Below, in pieces: positions 24,615-36,121 of a DNA stretch of 64,000 bases. Under the pieces are notes generated by a model. It searched no databases. It was not told the origin of the DNA and saw only the letters and a program-made list of their open reading frames with translations. The stretch spans positions 1 through 64,000 of the forward strand of contig JAIXMR010000044.1 of NCBI GenBank assembly GCA_025677835.1, given 5' to 3'. A program made the position numbers and the translations under genes. The stretch comes from Sporodiniella umbellata (Eukaryota > Mucoromycota > Mucoromycetes > Mucorales > Rhizopodaceae). Each line of letters starts with the position of its first letter. The stretch's first letter is position 1.

Positions 24615-24931
24615 AGAGCTTATTTTAATATGTTAAGCTATGCTCATTTTTGGCTTGAGCTTCTAAATATCGCCTGTTAAATTCCAACCACTAGAAAAAG
24701 CGGTGATCATTTTCAACGCCTTAAACAACACTTGGCTTTATTATTTGTTTGATATAGCAGGATTTGTTGCTAAGAATTTCGATTGTGGTTTTTGCTCTAG
24801 ATTCTGGAAAAAATCTGTTTTTGTTGTATGGTGGAATGACAAATGTGAAAAAAGAAAAAAGACAACCAAGTAAAAATAAGAATAATTAAGAGAAACTCTA
24901 TTGCCAATGAAACAATGATTTCAAAAGTTGT
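24615..24931 (-). repeat. Right arm of the 317-bp inverted repeat
   Basis: Reverse-complement partner of 22475-22791, the same length, about 316 of 317 bases identical. Its outer end runs directly into a (TA)n(TG)n microsatellite, so any target-site duplication on this side cannot be recognised. Confidence 0.95.
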
Positions 24932-24982
24932 ATATATATATATATGTGTGTGTGTGCGTGTGCGTGTGCATGTGTATGTGTG
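24931..24982. repeat. (TA)n(TG)n compound microsatellite
   Basis: Alternating TA units change to TG/CG-TG units directly at the outer boundary of the right inverted-repeat arm. Confidence 0.9.
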
Positions 24983-25051
24983 GTTACAATTATACACAAT
25001 TGTATAGGGGGATATTGATAATTTATACAGTTTTCTAGTACTTGAATACAT

Positions 25052-26087
25052 TTAGTCTTCATGAAGAGAATCATAATGGACAGGACATCCTTTTCCTCTC
25101 TGTAGCCAAGATGCTAGACAATGCTGGTGATATGAGCACAGACAAATCATTCGAGATATTTTCTCTCCTAAATTCAAAAGATCAAAGTTAGTCTCTCACA
25201 GACACTTTTTTGTAGTCTAGTTACCTTCTGTAAATTCGTCAAAGCATATAGGGCACTCTTCTCCGATCTGTGCTGAGCCACTGGGTAGATCGTAGACTAA
25301 AAAACGCATTTGTAAAAAAATACAAAAAGTGTGGTGTTTGTATCTGTCAAGTTTACCTATATATCTTGCTAGCTGAACAGGCGGGCTTCCTACATTGAGA
25401 CATCTTTGTAAATGTCTTTCCTGGTCTCCTTTTTGCATGCTAAGAAAAGATGTGCCGCAAACTGGACAGTCAATCATCAGGCTTTGAGAGCTATTAGTAC
25501 GTTGCATTCCTGTACTAAAAGCAAAAGGTCGGTGCTTTTTGCGATAGGACTCTGACGATCGACGGACCGGTTCGCGAAAGCATATATCACACACACGCTG
25601 TGTTTGTGAGGCTAAAAATGTATATTGCGAAGAGGATATCATTGGGTCCTCGATTATTTCCTCAGCTGGTAAGCGAATACGGTTTGAGCTACACTTGTCA
25701 CAAACAATCTGCCCACAGCGGCTAATGTATGTAAATATTTAAAAAAATAGGTGTCTTTTTTTAGTTATCTTACCGACAGTGATGTCTCCTAACTAAAAAA
25801 TTAAAACGACGATGGCATCGCCTACATTCAGAAGCATGTCTATCCGGTTCCCAGACACGTTGGGATTTAGGTAATATACTACCTTTGGTAGAGTCAGCGT
25901 TGCTTTTGCTACGGTTTCTAGCTGGTTCAGTTGATGAATGAGGCACATCTTCTAAAAACTCTTGTCTACTAGAATCGGTTCCCACGTTGGATTCCGTTGA
26001 CTGGGAAACAATCGGCACTTTGTCTTGCTCTTCAAAGCTAGCATCCCTTCCAACTTTCGAGTTGTAAGAGTCCTTTGCTTCTGACAT
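25052..26087 (-). CDS. FYVE and RING-like finger protein (Pib1-like ubiquitin ligase)
   Basis: Predicted endosomal/vacuolar E3 ligase that binds phosphatidylinositol 3-phosphate through FYVE and an E2 through RING, like yeast Pib1. Exons are 26087-25774, 25721-25357, 25296-25225 and 25167-25052; 288 residues. After a Ser-rich N-terminus, the FYVE domain has all three signatures: WxxD (VWEPD), RRHHCRRCGQIVC formed across intron 1, and RVC (QRVCDICF). A separate CPVCGTSF...HLQRC segment looks like a small UBZ-type zinc finger. The C-terminal RING starts ECPICFDEF, is completed across intron 3 with MICLCSYHQHC, and ends GCPVH. The last ligand position is His rather than Cys. The FYVE-then-RING order agrees with Pib1. 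Confidence 0.9.
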
Positions 26088-28016
26088 TACGTATGTAAAA
26101 AGACTTATTTTTTTCTCACTCCCTTGAACGTTCCCTAAAAAAAAAGTGTGTAGAAAACGTGACTAAAATCTTTTTTTTTTTTTTATCTATTAAGTTACAT
26201 TCTGGTACAATATTTTGTATTTGTTTAGTATATGTAACCCTCCCAATATGCTAGCGGTCTGAGCAATGGATTGCGTTTCGCAAAAATTTTGGTGTCTGGG
26301 AGCCTAGTCACTTTCTTGTTGAGCGTTTTCACTGATGTTCAAAATGTCTGAGTTCTCAGCTTCTTTCTTATAGCTGCATATAAAATTGTATGTCGTTTTA
26401 GAGACCTTTAAATTTGATTCTTTTCTTAAACCGAAATAGTCGTAGAAAACTTCAGAAGAAAAAGATCTTTGGTATTGAACCAAGAAATGTAACTTTGTAG
26501 CCGAAATTATGTATACAGGGCAGTTTGAAGGGGATATATACGCTTACCGTTTTCTTAAACTCTCAGACCCTATGTTAGCTTATTAAAAGGCGCGTTTTTC
26601 GACACAACACATGTGAAAACCGCCTAACTAGCCTCAACACTGTATTTTTCTGGAAATAAGTGAGCTCCTAAGTTTTTATATACCTATAGAGGCACTTTAT
26701 ACTAGTCAAAGGTGTATGTATATGTATATATGTGTGTGTCTTACAAACTGTCAATCATATATAAGTCGTTCTCCAGGCAATTGAAGGTTGGTATACCCAC
26801 AAAATATATACATGAGGTGAATGTTTTTTTGATGCTTCAAAAGTATTTTGGCGCAATCATTGAAGACTAATAGTAGGTGTATAACGGCCCTTTTTATATA
26901 AACAACTCAAGCGTTTTATTGGGTACTGTTGAAGTTATTTTGAGACTGTATGTACTGGTAGTGGTGGTTGATTGAAAATATAAAGCCGGCTTGCCATTAT
27001 TCATCTTCTTTTACGTATTTGGTTGCAAATATATCGATTGCTATGCAATTTTGTAAGATTGAACCTAAAGGCCACAGTCGCAGAAAATTTTTTCTCAGAG
27101 ACATCTTTAAATGGGATAAAAGATGATTTTGTAAGCTCTCGGCGGCTCGTTTTGTGATTTTGTTTATTATTACCAGCCGTTATGTGACTGAGTTAGTTAA
27201 AGCCTTTCATTATCTTCTAAACTTTGGTGTATTTTGGACCCTTTTAGCGGTTAAAATTACAGTTGGCTTCGCCTTTTCAAAAGTCAAGGCTACAGTAAGC
27301 TACTCTTTATTTAGCTACAATCATTTGCTGTGTTGCTTTAAAGATCAATTCGGAGAGATCAAACCAAAAAAAAGATGTACTAATATTTTTTATACTTGAC
27401 TTTACTATTCAAATGGTGCTACTACTTACGATTTTTGTTGCTCTATTTGGTCTCTTTTATATATAGTGGTGGTCAGTAATATGTAGGTTCATGGTTCTCT
27501 CCCTTCTCTGTTTCATATGAATATTTAAATATATCTGTAAAGCAGGTATCTCAGTCTCCGTAAGAACCACTGGTTTTGTAGAGTAGACATCTAGAGCCTT
27601 TAGCGAGTGAATAGGAGCTCATTTACTATTTCGATCCCAGTGTCTTTGGAGATATGACTTGATTGAGTTTCTTACTGCTCCCATCATTTATGATCGTAAG
27701 TAATAAATAGCTAGATTCGTCTATTCATATAGCTTGCAGTTCTTTCTTTTTAGTACTTATTTTATAATGTATGCGCTGACGGTTAAATATTTTCACTAAT
27801 GATCAAAAATTCCTACAGGCTGCCAGGAATTTCTATTGAATTCAAAAGTTTTTACTAGCCAAACAAAAAATTATATTTTCAAACGCAAAACACTGTACAA
27901 CCATTTCACTATTTTTGTTCTTTTTTTCTTAAAAAGCCTTTATACCCAAACTTTTCTTCTTTTTTATTTGTTTTCATTGGATTGCAATAGCTCTCTTCTC
28001 CTTTTATCTTGAGAAC
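26088..28016. other. Intergenic between divergent genes, no gene supported
   Basis: 1.9 kb of AT-rich DNA between the FYVE-RING (-) and orphan acidic (+) genes. A frame at 27154-27399 has no family features. A short TA/TG-rich patch lies at 26716-26740. Confidence 0.5.
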
Positions 28017-29195
28017 ATGGCGAGTCACTCAGATGAAATGATTGATTCAGACATGAAACAATACCAAGAGGGCAGGGACGACATTTTCCATTTGGCTAAT
28101 CGTACTTTTTATACAACCTGCCACAAAATATCCCGTCAAAACAACTCAACCTTGAGAAAAAGGCCGCCTTACACCTTTGTGGAAAACTGGTTGATCCACA
28201 CTTTGTTTAGCAAATCCCAGCAAATTTTGCTCAGATTCCCTGTAATCCACCCTAAGGTTATGCTTACGGAGGGAGACTTTATCTATACCCCACACCAAAT
28301 GATCAGTGAAGGAAATTCGAACAATGAAATGAATACCGATGGATATGATTATTATTCCCATGAGTATAGAAATGATGAAGACGATGAAGAATACTACAAT
28401 GACGATACTTTTATAATTGGGGATGAAGGCGTAGTTGTTATGAGTGCATCAGATGTTCCCCCTGAACGACCTTTAGTTATGATGGATGAGAACGCATGGA
28501 TGGGGCACAGCAAATACAATGGCAACGGTTCTACTCTTCATGTCGTTAATCCTGATTTAACTGAAGAAGAAGAAAGGCCACCAAGAAAGCGCCAAATGTT
28601 TTGTGCTCAGCTTCAAATGGTGAGAGAGGAAGAGGAGGACGAGGGTGAGGAGCCAAGGAGGATTGCCAACAATCTTGATAATAGCTTGGAAGGAACTCAA
28701 TTCAACAATTTAACTATGTCTCCTGAAATAATACATCGGTATCTTTCTGCTGATATAAAGCAAATGAAATCCATTATATCTGGAGAGCTAGAAGAAAGTA
28801 ATATTGGTGTAGAATGCTCTGACCGAGATTTTGTTCTTGAAGGTCTGGATCAACCAATATCAAACAAGTCCTATCAATCCTTATCGGATATCATATCTGA
28901 TGAGGATGAGATATCATTGTGTTCTCATCAAATAAGTAACAACACAGCCACTACATCCTACGGAACTCTTTTTCATCGTCTACCAGAGCAGGCAAAGTTA
29001 ACTCAAGTTTCTACTACACTAGTGAATGCAACTTGGGCAGCTATGAATCTAGCCAAATCTTATCACGAGGATGACAGGGAAAAAACTGCTCTGGACTTTG
29101 CTGGTTGTATACTTAAAATATGGAAGGAGCTGGTTTTGGGGGTGGGATCTATACTGGATTGGAGAGGCCGGATCAAGCTACAGACTGCCATTTAA
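28017..29195 (+). CDS. Orphan acidic protein of unknown function
   Basis: Uninterrupted 392-codon frame from ATG 28017, preceded by a pyrimidine-rich leader, so almost certainly a real gene. I do not recognise a family. The N-terminal 80 residues look globular (ANRTFYTTCHKISRQ, TFVENWLIHTLFSKSQQILL). A low-complexity Asn/Asp/Glu/Tyr segment follows (YDYYSHEYRNDEDDEEYYND), then a basic spot PPRKRQ that could act in nuclear import, an acidic REEEEDEGEEP stretch and Ser-rich linkers. The C-terminus has a helical segment (ATWAAMNLAKSYHEDD) and ends in LDFAGCILKIWKELV. No signal peptide is apparent. Overall it resembles a nuclear or cytoplasmic regulatory protein, but that is only an impression from composition. 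Confidence 0.75.
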   Translation: MASHSDEMIDSDMKQYQEGRDDIFHLANRTFYTTCHKISRQNNSTLRKRPPYTFVENWLIHTLFSKSQQILLRFPVIHPKVMLTEGDFIYTPHQMISEGNSNNEMNTDGYDYYSHEYRNDEDDEEYYNDDTFIIGDEGVVVMSASDVPPERPLVMMDENAWMGHSKYNGNGSTLHVVNPDLTEEEERPPRKRQMFCAQLQMVREEEEDEGEEPRRIANNLDNSLEGTQFNNLTMSPEIIHRYLSADIKQMKSIISGELEESNIGVECSDRDFVLEGLDQPISNKSYQSLSDIISDEDEISLCSHQISNNTATTSYGTLFHRLPEQAKLTQVSTTLVNATWAAMNLAKSYHEDDREKTALDFAGCILKIWKELVLGVGSILDWRGRIKLQTAI

Positions 29196-29836
29196 AACCA
29201 TTACACTCTTTGTCTTTTTTTTTCTGTTTCTAACTTGTATTACTTTTCTTATCCGTTCGTTTGTTTTCAGTATATAACACCATTCCTTATTGTACAGTGC
29301 TTTCTTTTTCATACATTTTTTTGTAAACATAAAAGCCCATATTATACCGTTCCCTTACTACATTCTTTTTCTTTTGATCCATCATTTGTTAAACATTTAC
29401 CTGCTAGTATTGGATTGTGTGTATTAGGCAAAATAAATCAATTTCCTGTTTTTTTTTAGATATAGAATTCCTTTATTTTGTTAACATAATACCGATACTA
29501 ATCCAGTAGAACGCGTAGTGTGAACATATTAGATATCTTTTTTTTTTTTTTTCAGAGAAATCCTGGTTTATTTAAAGTCAAATAGACTACTAAGGAACAA
29601 ATATAATATTAATAGTAATTTTCTTTTTTTTTTTTAGAATATTAGATATCTTTTTTGTTTGTAGGGAGCATATTAGATATCACTACATCAAGTAGTTTAT
29701 AATCAAACGCTGACTCAAGTCGTTCAAGCTAAGCCACACGTCGGGCGTATCTTAAAAAACCAAATAATTCCCGTATGCGCGCAAACGCGAACAGGCATTT
29801 GTCAGTATCCATTGGCTTTTTCTTTCATTGATTCAC
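29196..29836. promoter_or_regulatory. Promoter region of the Fun30-like gene
   Basis: Holds three direct copies of ATATTAGATATC at 29526-29537, 29639-29650 and 29670-29681, one ACGCGT (MCB-type, G1/S) site at 29511-29516, and a GC-rich cluster GCGCGCAAACGCGAAC near 29777. Two T-tracts separate the copies. No protein binding is known; the motif reading is inference. Confidence 0.4.
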
Positions 29837-32747
29837 ATGTCGCCACCTGGATTTAACTCATCTACAGGACCCAAGCGTACTATTAGCTCGTTTTTTAAGA
29901 AGGTTGAGCCTGAAGAGAGCAACTCGAAAGTACCTGTTAAGAACATATTGAAATCTAGTGGTAGATCACACGACAATATAACCGCAAGACCATTTTCTTT
30001 GACAAGTACAAACCCTTCTAAGAAGCGTCCAATTGCAATAAGTGATGATGAAGAAAGCTTTACTAGAACACTAAGAAAGAGAAGTCCAATAAACAGCAAG
30101 CGTACTATTCAACTTTCTTCAGACGAAGACGAGGTTGAGGAGCCGATAAAGAGTATAGAGCCAAGTCCAAGAAAAAAGCGTAGTAGACTAATACAAATAT
30201 CGGACGATGATGACGATGATGATGACGATGAAAGCTTTGTGGACGAAAATATGAAGATGAACGAGCGATTAGATAGTGCTGACAAAGTTGCTAGTTTACA
30301 GAAAATTACAAGTCTTTATCCAACCTTACAGAGAAGTTATGTTGAAGAAGTGTTTAAAGGGAACAATTATAATATGGTGAAGACTGTAATGGATTTATCA
30401 ACGGCTAGCAGTGAAAAAACGTTCAAAAAGAAACAAGGCGATGTAATTGAAAATGACATAAAGGCTCGATCTATTATAGAAAGATCCAACAAAAATGAGG
30501 AAATGCTCAAGTTTTTTAATCAAGCCTCATCTCAAGATATTCAAGATATTACTGGATGTAAACCTGAAGCAGCTGACAAGATCACTGATGAGCTTCGGCC
30601 TTTCGACAATCTTGAGGATTTACGGGAAAAGCTGAAGCGTACAAAAGGGTTGAGTGTAAAGTACATGGACACTTATCTTGAAATGAACAAGGGGTACTAT
30701 GCTGTAGATCAAATCATTAAGGAAATTGAAAGAATGGGAGGCGAACTTAAAGACATAATAAATATCTGGAAAGGACTTGAAACAGAAAGCAGAGAGAACA
30801 GTGGGGTATCTACCCCAATTGAGGGAGATATAGATGAACGAGCTGGACTGCATTTGACCAACATCAATATCACTAACTTAAGCAAATCCAGCACACAATA
30901 TCGAGACGCCTTGGATGGATTTTTGACAGAGCAACCAAGAATTGTAAACAAAGATATGCAGATGAAAGATTACCAATTACTAGGCATCAACTGGATGCTT
31001 TTACTATATCGTAAAAAAATATCAGGGATTCTTGCTGACGAAATGGGGTTGGGAAAGACAGCACAAGTAATCACTTTTTTGGGAAGATTGTATGAAATGG
31101 GTGAATGCGGGCCTCATTTGATTGTTGTCCCTGCGTCTACAATCGAAAACTGGATGCGCGAATTTAGGCGTTTTTGCCCTTCATTGGTCGTGAAGATGTA
31201 CCAGGGATCACAAGCGGAAAGAGAGATACTGCGATATGAACTGGATCTAGAGAGTTTGGACGAAAAGTATCATGTGCTTTTGACTACCTACAATATGGCG
31301 ACTGGAGGTGCAGAAGATAGAGGCTTTTTAAAACAACTAAAACCTCGCTCTATTATTCTTGATGAAGGACACATGATTAAAAATTGTACCAGCGCAAGAT
31401 ATAAATATTTGATGAAAATCAAAGCTCCATTCAGACTATTGTTGACTGGAACACCCCTCCAGAACAATTTGCAGGAGCTTGTGTCTCTTTTAACTTTCAT
31501 TATGCCACAAATGTTTGTAGAGTACGAAGAAGAAATCCGATCTATATTCAAAATTAGAGCCAATAGAGGTGGCGCTGAACAAGGAAAGAAAAGAGGGTCC
31601 TTGGAGATAGAATCATCTGTCCAAGTACTATCGCAAAAAAGAATTGCAAGAGCTAAACAAATGATGACCCCCTTCGTCCTCAGAAGAAAAAAAGCGGACG
31701 TTCTAAAAGATCTTCCGCTAAAATTTCAAGAGATCAGACAATGTAAAATGGCAGATACACAGCTCACAATATACAACAATATTATAAGTCAAACAAGGAA
31801 AACATACGGCGAATCCGGATCTGATATGGAGGCACAGTTTGATAATATGTCTAATATTGTCATTCATTTAAGAAAAGCTGCAGATCATCCGTTACTGTTT
31901 AGACATCTTTATACTGACGATCTACTGAAAAAAATGACTAAAGATATAATGAGAGATGTTAAGTACTGGGATTCCAACGAAGACTACGTATATGAGGACA
32001 TGACAATCATGTCTGATTTTGAGCTGAACAGGCTATGTAAAAACAATAAGGTAAGCCTGCTGGTTTAATTTAACTCTAAAACACCTACTTCTATATAGAC
32101 AATAAAAAAATATGAGCTAAAAAACAAAGAGTGGATGGACTCGGGGAAAATAAAAGTACTAGAAGAAGTCCTGCCTGAAAGAATAGCGAAAGGAGAAAAA
32201 GTGCTGATATTCAGTCAGTTTACTAGTATGCTAGATATTCTTGAGATGGTCATGGGTACATTAAACATAGAATTTTTAAGGCTTGATGGGGAAACCAAAG
32301 TAATGGAAAGACAGGCAATGATAGATAAATTTAACCAAGAGGAGTCTATTCCTGTATTTTTACTGAGTACTAAAGCGGGCGGGTTTGGTATCAACTTGAC
32401 ATCAGCCAATGTAGTTGTACTTTATGATCTCGATTTCAATCCACAAAACGACAAACAGGCTGAAGATAGAGCCCATCGTAAGGAGTGCAAATTCAAATAG
32501 GAAAAGTTATTTAAAGCTGATTATAGGCGTTGGTCAAACAAAAGATGTAACAGTAATCAAGTTAATATGTACAGACTCAATAGAAGAACACATACTCAGG
32601 AAGGCTGAGGTCAAGTTAAAGTTGGATAAAAGCATATCTTCTGAAGAATATGTTGAAATTAACAACGACGAAGAGAATCAAAGTTTACGATCTATATTGA
32701 AAGAGTCAATACTTCAATCTGAAAGAAAACTGTCGAATAAAATTTAG
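29837..32747 (+). CDS. SNF2-family chromatin remodeller, Fun30/SMARCAD1 type
   Basis: ATP-dependent nucleosome remodeller of the Fun30/SMARCAD1/Fft subgroup, acting in heterochromatin maintenance and DNA end resection. Exons are 29837-32050, 32099-32477 and 32527-32747; 937 residues. The N-terminus is basic/acidic and carries a PIP-box-like [13 protein letters not shown]-like helices follow ([27 protein letters not shown]), then an HhH-like segment ([13 protein letters not shown]...[14 protein letters not shown]). The helicase core shows motif I DEMGLGKT near residue 405, the DEGH box near 509, [10 protein letters not shown], and the C-lobe [24 protein letters not shown] is completed across intron 2. 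The 3' end converges on the hybrid histidine kinase, with 74 bp between stops. Confidence 0.95.
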
Positions 32748-32821
32748 TTGTACAAAAGAATAGAGAAAGAAAGTCAAATATACAAAAATAAAAGTAAAAG
32801 AGTGGTATAAATGTACATAAG

Positions 32822-35800
32822 TTATTCAATATCAACCATTGGGTCATCCTGTAGATGTTCTTCTTTTTTTTGCCCCAACTTTCTTCTTTTCTTGCGATTG
32901 TTTGCACATGTTTTGAGTGCAGACTTCATTTCGACCATAGTGAAAGGCTTACTAATAAAGTCATTCATGCCTGCGTCGATACATATTTGCCTATCTTCTC
33001 TAGAAGCGGACGCTGTCAACGCAATAATATAAACGTCAATACAGTTCAGCAGTGTATCTTCATGGCCATCTGTATTTTGTTGTTGGTTTATTCTTTCCTT
33101 TATGATCTCCCTAGTTACTTCCAGTCCATCCATTTCAGGCATATACAAGTCCATCTAAATGTTTGATGTTAATCGTATCTGTATTTATGTTGAGGCAGTC
33201 GTAAACCTACAAATATTACATCAAACACACTGGTTTTCATCAAGCTCAAAACTTCTTTCCCGTTGTTAGCAATTGCTACGTCAATGTACCCTAGTCTTTT
33301 CAGAATACTAATGGCAATTTTTTGATTCACTAAAAAAAAATTACTAACTCTGTTCATAGATTTTGATGCACCATACATATATTATCTTCAGCAAGTAGTA
33401 TTCTTAATGGGTGCGATTTGGCCAAATTTTCTTCTTTATTTCCCTGTGGCTTTCTATTGTAGTGCTGTTTGGATATGATAACTCGAGAGTTTTTGGTGGC
33501 AGGAGCTAGTAGATCATTGAACATCTTTCTGCTACTGCCTCCGTTATTAATATTAGGTGCTCTTTCAGTATTGGTATCTGCTGTTTGAACGTCTTCAGCC
33601 ATAGGGGAAAAAGGTAGCTCTGTTGATTCTGTCCGGCTGAAAAGCTGATTGTTAAACATCTGTGTTGGTATGGCAGACCTTGGTAGGACTGAGCGCGTTG
33701 GATGTGGCGGATGCTGATGATGGGGGTGTGGTGCTGCTGATGAGCTAAAAGCTTCAACATTAGGAAAATAGCTACTCGTATTGGAGGTAGGGGCAGGATT
33801 AGTTGTTATAGAAGCGGCAGGGTTATGAGCGTTGGTATTAATACTAGTAGTGTGATTGGGTGAATGGTTAGAGTTGAAAGTGTAAGATGACGATGATGGT
33901 AAGGGTGAAACAGCATCGTTCCCCAAAGATATAGAATGAACGCTATTGCTGCTATCAGATATAGTTGAGCTAGGCGAAGAGGGAGAATTAACTAAATAAT
34001 GTGGTGTGGTATTGCTGTCACTACTGCAGTGCCTTCCTCTATACGCTACTGTCATTGGTAGGGTAAGAGCAAATCTAGAACCAACACCTTCTTCAGACTC
34101 TACCCATACACATCCTCCCATTCTATTAACTAGAGTGCTTGAAATGGCTAGTCCTAGTCCTGTGCCTCCATACCGTCTCGCTGTCGATATATCAATCTGA
34201 GAAAAGGACTTAAAAAGTTTAGGCAGTCGGTCTGCTGGAATTCCGATTCCAGTATCTGTTACAGAAACCTCCAAAACGGTCCTTTCATTAAAGTAATCTG
34301 CGTCCTCGTCTGGGTGGTTGCTGCCTGGAGAAACAGTGTTGCTTTTGCTATTCCCAGTCTGGCTGTCTTTTCTTTCTTGCATAGTACGGGTCCATATTGT
34401 TTCTACTTTTGCATCGTATCTCTCTTTAAATGTCATGCGCCGTTCTTCTCTTGGGTTTTGTTGAGAGACAGACGGAGTGCGAGGAGTTGGCAAAAACCGT
34501 TTTATACGAATAAAAATCCCACCTTGTTTTGTAAACTACGTGAAAAAAAAACAGAGCTTTTGTTTTAAAAAAAATAGATACACAAAGCGTGTATGTATAT
34601 ATGTTTTTACCTTAACGGCGTTAGACAACAGATTTAAGAGTATCTGCGTTAGTCGCATTGTATCTCCCAAAAAGTAATCAGGGACATCAGAGTCAATTCT
34701 CCAAATAATAGGCAAAACAGTCTTTCCTTTTTTGGGCGCCATTGGTCTGAGCCCGTTTGTTTCCAATTGCTGTATGATTTGGGGAAGCGGTATATTGTCG
34801 TCTTTATCTGGGGGAAACTCCAATACATGAACGAGCTTATTTTGTTGATTCATCGCCGCTTGATGCCTGGCCATGCTAAGAGTATCTAAAAATTACCTTT
34901 TTGAATAAAGAAATTCAAAAACAATTACCACTTACCTTTCATACATCTTCTCACGCTAAATCTCCTGTTCTCGAGCTTAAATTTAGGGTCGTGATTTAAT
35001 TTAGAAATATCCAAGATATCGTTTACAATCTATATTTTTAAAGAAAAAATTAGTTTCTTTTTTGTTTTTTATTTGTTTACTAAGAATCAAAAAAAGATAA
35101 TTTACAGTCAAAATGTGATTACCACTTGTCTGAATTAGCTCCAGGTGTTCTATTTGCTCATAGTTCAAATTGACTCTTTCTTGTAGAAGCAAGTCGGTCA
35201 AAGCAATAACCGCATTCATAGGTGTTCTATTTAAAAACGATATAAGTCAACTCAGTGCGATATGCTTTGTAATATTATAGAAGCACCTAATTTCGTGGCT
35301 CATATCTGCTAAGAATTTGAGTTTATTTTCTGCGTCCAAGACAGCAAGGTCTCTTGCGGTTGTCAATTGTTCTTCTTTTTTTAGTTGGTTCATCTCGTTC
35401 ACACATCTAACTTTAAGCGAGCACAGAATCGTTTCTAGTCCGTTACTTTCCTTGTCACTCATGACGCATAATATTCCTTTTTCGTCACTTTTTTCAGTTT
35501 CCAACCGAATTCCAACATACTCCTCAAACTCTGGGTATACTTGTACCTCAAACAATTCTCTTTTTCCACGGATAAGCGTTGTGGCTTCTTGATTTAAAAG
35601 AGTTTTAACGTAAGGCGACGATGTATCTAGTTGCGATAGAGGAATGATGCTATTGGGTCTCCTATGTAATGAAACGGATTAAAAACCTATGCGCGTGTGC
35701 GTGTATTTGTATGTAAAAAAGTATAAATCTATGTATATGTATAAATGTATATTTACAAGTATCCGTTGTGTTCCATTTTTTTTGAATAAACTGTTCGGAC

Positions 35801-36121
35801 CATCAAAAAGTGGTCGTTTATACCATTAACCACTTCTCCAGTGTTATTGCCTTCTTTGTTGAGGTGGTGGGCCGGGCTGTTAGGAAAAGATACAATGTTG
35901 TATTTGTCTGCTACTTGACCATAAACGCTTAATAGCTGTTTGTACTCGTCGGGTGCCAGCAGTTGTAAAAGCATACAAGTATGAGCTTCGGTTTGCTCCA
36001 CTAATTCTTTTGAAAGACATTCTAAAAACTGGATTCCACAAAAAGGGAAGGTAGAATGAAAGATGGCTTCCATGGAATTTGTGTTTTCCTTTCTGACTTT
36101 TTCTTTATCAGCTAAATCCAT
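32822..36121 (-). CDS. Hybrid histidine kinase, GAF-HisKA-HATPase-REC
   Basis: Soluble fungal hybrid sensor kinase expected to feed an Ypd1-type phosphorelay. Exons are 36121-35757, 35661-35287, 35226-35106, 35029-34936, 34885-34611, 34535-33377, 33329-33211 and 33154-32822; 946 residues, frame kept throughout. The N-terminal 200 residues look like a GAF sensor (FLECLSKELVEQTEAHTCML at the start, EYVGIRLE and KGILCVMSDKE near the end). The H-box FLADMSHEIRTPMNAV puts the phospho-His near 244. N-box RLTQILLNLLSNAV, then DTGIGIPADRLP and RYGGTGLGLAIS, form the ATPase domain, which has a long polar insert. A Ser/Asn/His-rich linker of more than 150 residues leads to the receiver (LLAEDNILNQKIA, VIFMDLYMPEMDGL with phospho-Asp near 838, ALTAS, KPF). 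No membrane segment is visible. Confidence 0.93.

Noticed and set aside
24797..25051. 84-codon minus-strand frame with Thr/His/Tyr repeats
   Set aside because: It is a translation of the microsatellite and the inverted-repeat arm.
27154..27399. 81-codon hydrophobic frame
   Set aside because: No ATG at the stated start, no family features, AT-driven composition.
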